A DNA stretch of 64,000 nucleotides from Glycomyces harbinensis (GTDB lineage Bacteria > Actinomycetota > Actinomycetes > Mycobacteriales > Micromonosporaceae). The number at the start of each line of letters is the position of its first letter. Position 1 is the stretch's first letter. The stretch lies in contig NZ_FNAD01000009.1 of the NCBI RefSeq assembly GCF_900101745.1, positions 62,001 through 126,000 of the forward strand. The letters are read 5' to 3'. The notes beneath the pieces are model-generated. The model had not been told where the DNA came from. It saw only the letters and a list, made by a program, of their open reading frames with translations, and ran no database searches. The translations under genes were made by a program, and so were the position numbers. Of the stretch, positions 9,201 through 15,840 are shown piece by piece.

Positions 9201-10292
9201 TTAAGCGGACTGCCTGACGACGATCCTCGTGCCGAGGATCGTCACCAGCGGTCCCGCCTCCTCGCCGCGGATGCGGCCGCACAGGAGGCGGGCCATCTCG
9301 CGGCCCATCGTCTCGGTCGGCTGGTGCACCGTCGTCAGCGGCGGTTCGGCGACCTCCGCCAGCGGCGAGTCGTCGAAGCCGATCAGCGCCAGGTCCTCGG
9401 GGACCCTGATGCCCCGCTCGCGCGCCACGCGCAGCGTCGCGATCGCGAGCGGGTCGGAGTTGGCGAAGACCGCGTCCAGGTGCCCGGCGGTGTCGAACAG
9501 GTGGCGGGCGGCCTTGATGCCGCTCGCCTCGTCGAAGCCCTCCGCGACCGAGACCAGGCCGTCCTCGACCGGCAGCCGGTGGCCCCTGAGGCCGTCCCGG
9601 TAGCCGTTGAGGCGGTCGACGCCCACCGCCATGTCCTGCGGGCCCGCGATCAGCCCGATGCGCTGGTGGCCGCGCTCGGCCAGGTACTCCACGGCCTGCC
9701 TCGCGCCCGAGCGGTTGTCGCAGTCGACGTACGCGATCGGGCGGAAGCCCACGGGCGTGCCGCACAGGACGATCGGGATGCCGGCGTCCTCCAGCCGCTC
9801 GGGCAGCGGGTCGCCCGAGTGGCTGGAGACCATCATGACGCCGTCGACGTGCTGGCCCATCAGGTACGACTCCAGGTCGGCGCGGTTGCCGTCCCGGGGC
9901 GCGAAGGTCAGCATCAGCCGCATGTTCTCCTCGGCGAGCTGCTCGGTGATCCCGCGCAGCACCCCCGCGAAGAACGGTTCGCTCCAGAGCCACTCCTGGG
10001 ACTCGGTGACGACCAGCGCCACCGTGTCGGTCCGCTGGGTGACGAGGGTCCTGGCCGCCTGGTTGGGGACGTACCCCAGCTCCTTGATCGCGGCCAGGAC
10101 CGCGGCCCTGGTGTCCTCGGCGACTTTGGGGGAGCCGTTGATGACGCGCGAGACCGTGCCCCTGCCGACACCCGCGTGCCGGGCGACGGTGTCGAGCGTG
10201 GGCCGGCCGCCGCTGCGCCTGCGTCCGGAGCGCTCGCCCCTCCCGGCGGCCGCCGTCGGCTCGTCGGGCACCTCAGTTCGGGTATCGGTCAT
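9201..10292 (-). CDS. cebR: LacI-family repressor, CebR-type cellobiose regulator
   Basis: 363 residues. ATG at 10292 is preceded by GAGGTG. After a ~30-residue basic, disordered head comes the LacI helix-turn-helix and hinge (PTLDTVARHAGVGRGTVSRVING ... YVPNQAARTL, about residues 30-85) and then a periplasmic-binding-protein-like sensor domain. It is the last gene of a co-directional run with a GH1 beta-glucosidase and an ABC importer, the gene set that CebR controls in Streptomyces, where cellobiose is the inducer. Boxes resembling the CebR site TGGGAGCGCTCCCA lie in the GH48/cebE control region. The identity rests on this context; related sugar repressors have the same architecture. Confidence 0.75.
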   Translation of the reverse strand: MTDTRTEVPDEPTAAAGRGERSGRRRSGGRPTLDTVARHAGVGRGTVSRVINGSPKVAEDTRAAVLAAIKELGYVPNQAARTLVTQRTDTVALVVTESQEWLWSEPFFAGVLRGITEQLAEENMRLMLTFAPRDGNRADLESYLMGQHVDGVMMVSSHSGDPLPERLEDAGIPIVLCGTPVGFRPIAYVDCDNRSGARQAVEYLAERGHQRIGLIAGPQDMAVGVDRLNGYRDGLRGHRLPVEDGLVSVAEGFDEASGIKAARHLFDTAGHLDAVFANSDPLAIATLRVARERGIRVPEDLALIGFDDSPLAEVAEPPLTTVHQPTETMGREMARLLCGRIRGEEAGPLVTILGTRIVVRQSA

Positions 10293-10323
10293 CGTGCATC
10301 ACCTCGGGCATCGTCGCGTGGAA

Positions 10324-11745
10324 CTATTCTGCCTCACGATTCGAACGGGCGCGTCGCACCAGGTCGCCGTACCAGCGCCCGGAGTCCTTGACCGTGCGTT
10401 CTCCGGTCTCGAAGTCGACGTAGACCAGCCCGAACCGCTTGGTGTAGCCCCAGGCCCACTCGAAGTTGTCGGCCAGCGACCAGGCGAAGTAGCCCACGAG
10501 CGGGACTCCGGCCTCGACGGCGTCGGCGCAGGCGGCGAGGTGGCCCTGCACGTAGTCGAGCCGCTCGGGGTCGTGCACGCGCCCGTCCTCGAGCTTGTCG
10601 GGGAACGCGGCGCCGTTCTCGGTGACCGCGAGGGCCACGTCGGGGTAGCCGGCGTGGAGGCGGGTGAGCATCTCGGTGAGCCCGGCGGGTTCGATCTCCC
10701 AGCCCATGTCGGTGACCGGGAGCCCGGCGGGGACGAACCCGATGTGCTCGTTGGCCGGCCAGGCCGAGCCCGCGCCGGTGGGGGCCGCGGAGGCGGAGGT
10801 GGCGCCGCCGTTGCCGGTGACGGTGAAGCGGCTGTAGTAGTTCACCGACAGGACGTCGACGGGGGCGTGGATGGTCTCCAGGTCGCCGTCGAGGATGAAC
10901 GAGAAGTCGGTGATGGCCTTGAAGTCCTCGACGACGTCCTCGGGGTAGGCCCCGCGCAGGGCCGCCTCGGTGAACCAGCGGTTCTGGACGCCGTCGACCC
11001 GGCGCGCGGCGTCGAGGTCGACGGGGGCCTCGCTGGCGGCGTGGATCGGGTAGAAGTTCAGCCCGATGCTCACGGTCGCCTCGGGGTCGGCGGCCTTGAT
11101 GGCGCGCGAGGCGAGGCCGTGGGCGAGCATGAGGTGGTGGGCCGCGGCGATGGAGGCGGCGGGTTCGCGGCGTCCGGGGGCGTGCTCGCCCGAGGAGTAG
11201 CCGAGGAACGCCGCGCACCACGGCTCGTTGACGGTGATCCAGTGCTTGACGCGGTCGCCGAGGGCGCGGTGAGCGATCGACGCGAACTCGCCGAAGCGCG
11301 TCGCGGTGGCGCGCTCGGGCCAGCCGCCGGCGTCCTCCAGGGCCTGCGGGAGGTCCCAGTGGTAGAGGGTGATCCAGGGGGTGATGCCCTCGGCGAGGAG
11401 GGCGTCGACGAGGTCGGAGTAGTAGGCGAGGCCCTTGGCGTTGACACGGCCGTCCCCGTCGGGGCAGATCCGGGGCCACGACAGGGAGAACCGGTAGCTG
11501 TTGAGGCCCAAGGCCTTGATGGCGGCGACGTCCCCGGCGATGTTGCGGTAGGAGTCGATGGCGGTGTCGCCGTTCGAGCCGTCGACCACCCGGCCCGGTT
11601 CGTTCACGAACGCGTCCCAGATGGACAGGCCGCGCCCGTCGGCTTCGGTGGATCCCTCGACCTGGTAGGAGGACGTGGCCGCCCCCCAGGTGAAGCCGGT
11701 TGGGAACCGGGACGCGAGCGCGTCCCCTTCGAATTCGTTGCTCAT
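10324..11745 (-). CDS. bglC: GH1 beta-glucosidase (BglC-like), cytoplasmic
   Basis: 473 residues, starting MSNEFEGDALASRFPTGFTW; the GH1 signature FPxGFxWGxATSSYQ is at about 14-28. The acid/base Glu is E174 in TVNEPW and the nucleophile is E376 in VTENGAAF. No signal peptide, so it hydrolyses imported cellobiose or short cello-oligosaccharides to glucose inside the cell. Its ATG overlaps the stop of the preceding permease gene (TAATG), showing translational coupling with the importer, and cebR follows after 31 bp. Length is typical of bacterial GH1 enzymes. Confidence 0.93.
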   Translation of the reverse strand: MSNEFEGDALASRFPTGFTWGAATSSYQVEGSTEADGRGLSIWDAFVNEPGRVVDGSNGDTAIDSYRNIAGDVAAIKALGLNSYRFSLSWPRICPDGDGRVNAKGLAYYSDLVDALLAEGITPWITLYHWDLPQALEDAGGWPERATATRFGEFASIAHRALGDRVKHWITVNEPWCAAFLGYSSGEHAPGRREPAASIAAAHHLMLAHGLASRAIKAADPEATVSIGLNFYPIHAASEAPVDLDAARRVDGVQNRWFTEAALRGAYPEDVVEDFKAITDFSFILDGDLETIHAPVDVLSVNYYSRFTVTGNGGATSASAAPTGAGSAWPANEHIGFVPAGLPVTDMGWEIEPAGLTEMLTRLHAGYPDVALAVTENGAAFPDKLEDGRVHDPERLDYVQGHLAACADAVEAGVPLVGYFAWSLADNFEWAWGYTKRFGLVYVDFETGERTVKDSGRWYGDLVRRARSNREAE

Positions 11746-12671
11746 TACTTGGAGGAACCTTCCATGATGCCGCTCACGATCTGCCGTCCGAACACGACGA
11801 ACAGGATCGCGATGGGAATGATCGAGATCAACGTGCCGGTGAAGATCATCGACAGGTCCGCTGACCACGTCGCGGTTGACAGCTGCCGGATGGCGAGCTG
11901 GATGGTCGGGTTCTCGCCGCTGAGCACCATGAACGGCCACAGGAATTCGTTCCAGTTGAGCATGAAGGTGAGCAGCGCGAGGACCACCATCGCGGGGCGC
12001 AGGGCCGGGAGCACGATCCGCCACCAGATGCCGAGGGTGGAGGCGCCGTCGATGCGGGCGGCCTCGATGATCTCGTCGGGTACGGCCTGCTCCACGTACT
12101 GGCGCATCATGAAGATCCCGAACCCGTTGATCAGGAACGGCAGGATGACCGCCTGGAGCGTGTCGAGCCATTGGAGCTCGACCATGACGATGTACAGCGG
12201 GACGATGCCGAGCTGCTGGAGCGGCACCATCATCGAGAACAGGACCGTGCCCATGAGGAACTTGGATCCGCGGAACTTGAGCTTGGCGAACGCGAAGCCG
12301 CCGAGGGTGGAGATGAGCACGACCGAGAACGTGACGATGCCGGTGATGATCATCGAGTTGCGCAGGCCCAGCAGGAGGTTGGCCTCGGGGTCGGTGAGGG
12401 CCTGCTGGAGGTTCTCGAGGAGGTTGGGGCCCGGGAGGAGGGCCGGGGGGAAGCCGGCGGCGTTCGAGGTGGTGGTCGAGGCGATGACGATCATCCAGTA
12501 CAGCGGGAAGATCGAGAGGGCGGCGACGGCGAGGAGGCCGAGCCGGGTCAGCACGGTGGGCGCGTAGACGCCCTCGCCGGACTCGACCTCGCGGCGCTTC
12601 TTGCGGCGCGGCGGCTTCGCCTGGCCGGGGGCGTCGGCCTGGACGGGGCGGGGCGCGGTTGCGGTGCTCAT
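11745..12671 (-). CDS. cebG: Cellobiose ABC transporter permease, CebG-like
   Basis: 308 residues, MalG-type (carbohydrate uptake transporter family 1). A basic N-terminal cytoplasmic stretch precedes about six transmembrane segments. The EAA loop that docks the ATPase is at EAARIDGASTLGIWWRIVLP. The start ATG overlaps the TGA of the upstream permease (ATGA). It forms the membrane channel with the next permease; the ATPase is missing from the locus, as in Streptomyces where MsiK serves several sugar importers. Confidence 0.88.
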   Translation of the reverse strand: MSTATAPRPVQADAPGQAKPPRRKKRREVESGEGVYAPTVLTRLGLLAVAALSIFPLYWMIVIASTTTSNAAGFPPALLPGPNLLENLQQALTDPEANLLLGLRNSMIITGIVTFSVVLISTLGGFAFAKLKFRGSKFLMGTVLFSMMVPLQQLGIVPLYIVMVELQWLDTLQAVILPFLINGFGIFMMRQYVEQAVPDEIIEAARIDGASTLGIWWRIVLPALRPAMVVLALLTFMLNWNEFLWPFMVLSGENPTIQLAIRQLSTATWSADLSMIFTGTLISIIPIAILFVVFGRQIVSGIMEGSSK

Positions 12672-13603
12672 TTGTTCCCCTGGATGCGGTTGACGACGAG
12701 GAAGTTGATGGCCGCGACGATGCCGATCACGATGAACAGGAGCCATCCGGTGGCGGCCGAGACGCCGTAGTTGCCGTGCGTGCGAAGGATGTCGACCAGG
12801 ACCATCGCGGTGGTCTGGAACTGGCCGTCGGTGCCGCCGAGGAGCCGGCCGGAGTCGAACATCATCGGCTCGACGAACATGGTCATGCCGCCGACGGAGG
12901 AGACGAAGACGGTGAAGATGATGACCGGCTTGAGCTGGGGGACGGTGATCTGCCAGAACTGCTGGCGGGGCGTGGCGCCGTCGACCGTGGCGGCCTCGTA
13001 GAGGTTGCGCGGGATGGTCTGCATGGCGGCCAGGAAGATCAGGGCGTTGTAGCCCATCCAGCGCCAGTCGACCATGGACGAGATGGCGATCCAGGAACTC
13101 CACCGGGCGCCCTCCCAGTCGACCTTCTCCATGCCGATGAGGTCGAGGAAGCCGTTGACCATGCCGTACTCCTGGCCCCAGATGCGGGCGAAGATGACGC
13201 CGACGGCGACCACGGACGTCACGATGGGGGCGAGGATGAGCATGCGCCACAGCATCGGGCGCTTGAGCTTCTTGTTGAGGGCGTTGGCGACCATGAGCGC
13301 GCACACCAGCTGCGGGACGGTCGCGAGCAGGAACATGCCGAGGGTGTTGAAGACCGACCAGTTGAAGCGGTCGTACTCGAACAGGAGGAACTTGTAGTTC
13401 TCCAGTCCCACGTACTCCCGGTCGGCGCCGCCGAGCTTCCAGCTGTGCAGCGAGGCGTACAGCGTGTACCCCATCGGGAACAGGCCGAAGATCGTGAAGA
13501 GGATGAAGTACGGCGAGACGAGCGCGTACGGGGTGGCCTTGACGTCGGCGCGTGAGAGCCGGAGCCGCCATTTGGTGGCCTTGGCCGCGGTTTCGGTGGT
13601 CAT
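12668..13603 (-). CDS. cebF: Cellobiose ABC transporter permease, CebF-like
   Basis: 311 residues from ATG 13603, chosen because AAGGAAG precedes it and family members begin near here; the frame is open further upstream but lacks a better start. MalF-type permease with an N-terminal helix (PYFILFTIFGLFPMGYTLYAS) and an EAA loop (YEAATVDGATPRQQFWQITVP). It pairs with the following CebG-like subunit, whose gene it overlaps by 4 bp. A 307-bp gap with a strong hairpin separates it from the binding-protein gene. Confidence 0.88.
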   Translation of the reverse strand: MTTETAAKATKWRLRLSRADVKATPYALVSPYFILFTIFGLFPMGYTLYASLHSWKLGGADREYVGLENYKFLLFEYDRFNWSVFNTLGMFLLATVPQLVCALMVANALNKKLKRPMLWRMLILAPIVTSVVAVGVIFARIWGQEYGMVNGFLDLIGMEKVDWEGARWSSWIAISSMVDWRWMGYNALIFLAAMQTIPRNLYEAATVDGATPRQQFWQITVPQLKPVIIFTVFVSSVGGMTMFVEPMMFDSGRLLGGTDGQFQTTAMVLVDILRTHGNYGVSAATGWLLFIVIGIVAAINFLVVNRIQGNK

Positions 13604-13910
13604 TCGGGACTTCCTTGCTGTCCTGGTGAGCGCTTTCGTGCGGCTCATCGGGAGGGGCGCGGGTACGGCTTTCGAGGGAGCCGGCCCGCCGCGGGTTGGG
13701 GCGCGGCGGGCCGACACGGTGCCGCCGGGAGGGGGTGGAGACCGGTCCTGGGGCGGTGCGGCGTCCCGATGCCGGGCAACGGGGCGCCGCTCGGTCTCGG
13801 CCCGGCGGCACTGGGCTCAGCGGGGTCGGCCCGTGCGGGCCTTCCGGCGCTGGACCCGGGGGCCGGACCGGCGGCGGCAGGTGCCGCCGGTCCGGACCCG
13901 CGGGAGGAGC
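13604..13910 (-). other. cebE-cebF spacer with attenuator-like hairpin and possible CebR box
   Basis: The 307-bp gap inside the operon contains a perfect 13-bp stem at 13863-13895 (CCGGACCGGCGGC with its complement, 7-nt loop), 16 bp after the cebE stop. Just before the cebF ribosome site is GGTGAGCGCTTTCG (13625-13638), which keeps the AGCGCT core of the CebR operator. The open frames over the gap are not convincing genes. Confidence 0.6.
13863..13895 (-). terminator. Intra-operon hairpin after cebE
   Basis: Perfect 13-bp GC stem with 7-nt loop directly downstream of the binding-protein gene. In sugar ABC operons such structures stabilise or truncate the message so that binding protein outnumbers the permeases; that role is inferred here. 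Confidence 0.6.
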
Positions 13911-15251
13911 TTAGAGCCCGCTTCCTGCGAGTTGGATCGCTTCCTCGGCTGAGGACTGGATCTGGTCCCACACCTCGTCGGACTCGAAGGTGCCGTCGAC
14001 GACGCCGTTGAGGACCGTCTCGACCGCGCCCTTCACCGGCGGGTGGTAGTACGAGTAGGTCAGCGGCGGGAAGCTCTGGACCGAGGCGGCCAGGATCTGG
14101 CCGGTCGGGGCGTCGCTGAAGTACGCGTTGGTGGAGTCGGCGACCTTCGGGTCCGCCTGCGCCTCAGGGGAGGACGGGAAGTTGCCGACGGCCTCGAAGA
14201 CCTTGACCTGCTGCTCGGGGGCGCTCAGCCACGCGGCCAGTTCGGCGGCCTCCTCGGGGTGCTGGCTGGTGGCGGGGACCGCCAGCCACGAACCGCCCCA
14301 GTTGCCGGCGACGCCGGGAGCCGCGGCCATGTCCCACTTGCCGGCGTTGTCCGGGCCCGAGTTGGGCTCGATGACACCGGAGGGCATCCAGCCCGGGCAC
14401 GGCATGACGGCGAAGCCGCCCTCGGCCTGGGCGGCGATCCACTCTTCGCTCCAGGAGACGAAGTTGCCGATGGCGCCCATCTCGTTGAGCTCGAGCACGG
14501 TGGCGACCGACTCCTGAGCCGCGGGGGACTCGAGGGTCAGGTTGCCGTCGGCGTCGACGTACATCTCGCCGTCGTTCTGGCCGGCGAGCTGGCCCAGGAG
14601 CATGTTCTGCAGCTGGGTCGGGCCGTCGAGGAAGGCCACGCCGGTGTCGGCGTCGACGTACTGCTGGGCGAGGGCCTTGAAGCCGTCCCAGTCCGCCCAC
14701 GCGGCGGCGAGCTCGGTGCGGTCGGTGGGAAGCCCGGCCGCCTCGAAGAGGTCCTTGCGGTAGCACATGCCCATGCCGCCGACGTCGGTGCCGAAGCCGA
14801 CCTGCGTGCCGTCGGGGCTCTGTCCGAGCTCCCACTTCCAGTCGACGTAGTCGGCCGAGCGGTCGGCGTAGTCGGTGCCGAGGTCGTACCAGTGGTCGGG
14901 GTTGGAGAAGAGCTGGACGACGCCCTGCTCTTCGATGCCGACCACGTCGCCGGCGCCCGAGCCGGTCTCCAGCGAGGTCTCCAGCGTGGGCCGGAATTCG
15001 GCGTCCCAGTTGACGCCGTCGCCTTCGAGGACCACGTCGACGTCGTCGTGGAGGGCCTCGTACTCGGCCTCGAGCCCGGCTTCGGTGTACCCGAAGGTGC
15101 CGAAGAGGGAGACGGTGAGCTCGATCTTGCCGTCCTCGGTCAGGCCGGTCTCTTCGTCGCCGCCGCCCGAGCAGGCGGCGGTGAGCGCGAGCGCCCCCGC
15201 GGCGGCGGCCGCGAGGGCCGCCTTGCCGTGCTGTCGTTTGAGGAGATGCAT
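13911..15251 (-). CDS. cebE: Cellobiose-binding lipoprotein, CebE-like
   Basis: 446 residues, family 1 extracellular solute-binding protein. The start at 15251 gives a lipoprotein signal peptide with lipobox LTAAC (Cys27), so the mature protein is tethered to the outer face of the membrane. SD-like GGAAGGA lies about 10 nt upstream. The mature chain has the expected beginning IELTVSLFGTFGYTEAGLEAEYEALH and conserved SBP blocks (WDGFKALAQQYVD, SWLAVPATSQHPEEAAELAAWLS). It should capture cellobiose and cello-oligosaccharides released by the divergently encoded GH48 enzyme. Specificity is inferred from context. Confidence 0.88.
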   Translation of the reverse strand: MHLLKRQHGKAALAAAAAGALALTAACSGGGDEETGLTEDGKIELTVSLFGTFGYTEAGLEAEYEALHDDVDVVLEGDGVNWDAEFRPTLETSLETGSGAGDVVGIEEQGVVQLFSNPDHWYDLGTDYADRSADYVDWKWELGQSPDGTQVGFGTDVGGMGMCYRKDLFEAAGLPTDRTELAAAWADWDGFKALAQQYVDADTGVAFLDGPTQLQNMLLGQLAGQNDGEMYVDADGNLTLESPAAQESVATVLELNEMGAIGNFVSWSEEWIAAQAEGGFAVMPCPGWMPSGVIEPNSGPDNAGKWDMAAAPGVAGNWGGSWLAVPATSQHPEEAAELAAWLSAPEQQVKVFEAVGNFPSSPEAQADPKVADSTNAYFSDAPTGQILAASVQSFPPLTYSYYHPPVKGAVETVLNGVVDGTFESDEVWDQIQSSAEEAIQLAGSGL

Positions 15252-15402
15252 CTTTGCTGGTTCCTTCCAGGCGCCTCGGCGGCGCCGTGTGCTTACAGAG
15301 GGGTTGAGGGAATCGATGGTGTTGTCGTGCAGAGCGCCCGGGGTGCGGGCCGCCGAGAGTGCGCGGCGGCCCGCGGACTGAAACCGCCGAGGCGATCGCT
15401 CT

Positions 15403-15416
15403 TGGGAGCGATACCA
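15403..15416. promoter_or_regulatory. CebR-like operator, cebE-proximal
   Basis: TGGGAGCGATACCA matches 12 of 14 positions of the Streptomyces CebR site TGGGAGCGCTCCCA. It lies 152 bp upstream of the cebE start. Confidence 0.5.
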
Positions 15417-15654
15417 GGATCGTACGGGAGCGTGTTCCATGACGCAAGTCCGGATGTGAGGGTCGTTACTTGCTTGTAATCCTGCCGGGCGGCCGACAAG
15501 AATCGAAGGTCGCAGATCCATAACTGTGATTCGGGATCAACAAGACGTTGAGCTGGCAAAATATTTGCCGGCTGGGGGTACATCGGCAGGTCCACGAAGA
15601 AATTTAGAGATATCAATGTATTGACATATCGGGACGGACCTTGGGAACATGGCC

Positions 15655-15668
15655 TGGGAGCGCTTCCG
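15655..15668. promoter_or_regulatory. CebR-like operator, central
   Basis: TGGGAGCGCTTCCG matches 12 of 14 positions of the CebR consensus, including the full AGCGCT core. It lies 29 bp after the TTGACA hexamer facing the GH48 gene, where a bound repressor would block transcription. Confidence 0.6.
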
Positions 15669-15719
15669 CATTACGGTCCGTTTCGTTCCACTCGTGCGAT
15701 TCAACGACCACGAACCCGG

Positions 15720-15733
15720 CATGAGCGCTCCCA
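15720..15733. promoter_or_regulatory. CebR-like operator, GH48-proximal
   Basis: CATGAGCGCTCCCA matches 11 of 14 positions of the CebR consensus with a perfect GAGCGCTCCCA half. It is 65 bp from the preceding box and 107 bp from the GH48 start. Confidence 0.5.
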
Positions 15734-15750
15734 TGAAAACGGACATACCA

Positions 15751-15816
15751 CGCTAATCTACGGCTCGCTCGCATCGCCGTGACCGCTAATCTGCGGCCTG
15801 CGCGCATCGCCGTGAC
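15751..15816 (+). repeat. Tandem 33-bp repeat in the GH48 leader
   Basis: Two directly adjacent copies (15751-15783 and 15784-15816) agree at 29 of 33 positions. Each begins CGCTAATCT and ends GCATCGCCGTGAC. CTAATCT could act as a -10 element in each copy. The function is unknown. Confidence 0.75.
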
Positions 15817-15840
15817 CGACCACTCTCAGGAGTAGCCATA

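Larger units (their letters stand above)
15252..15840. promoter_or_regulatory. Divergent cebE / GH48 control region
   Basis: A 589-bp region, less GC-rich than its flanks, between two divergent genes. It holds three CebR-like boxes (15403-15416, 15655-15668, 15720-15733), a TTGACA hexamer at 15621-15626 facing the GH48 gene, and a tandem 33-bp repeat at 15751-15816 in the GH48 leader. A long frame over it (minus strand to 15521) starts far upstream of cebE's signal peptide and is discounted. Confidence 0.65.

Noticed and set aside
15425-15439. A fourth CebR-like box (CGGGAGCGTGTTCCA)
   Set aside because: The half-sites are out of register by one base and the AGCGCT core is lost.
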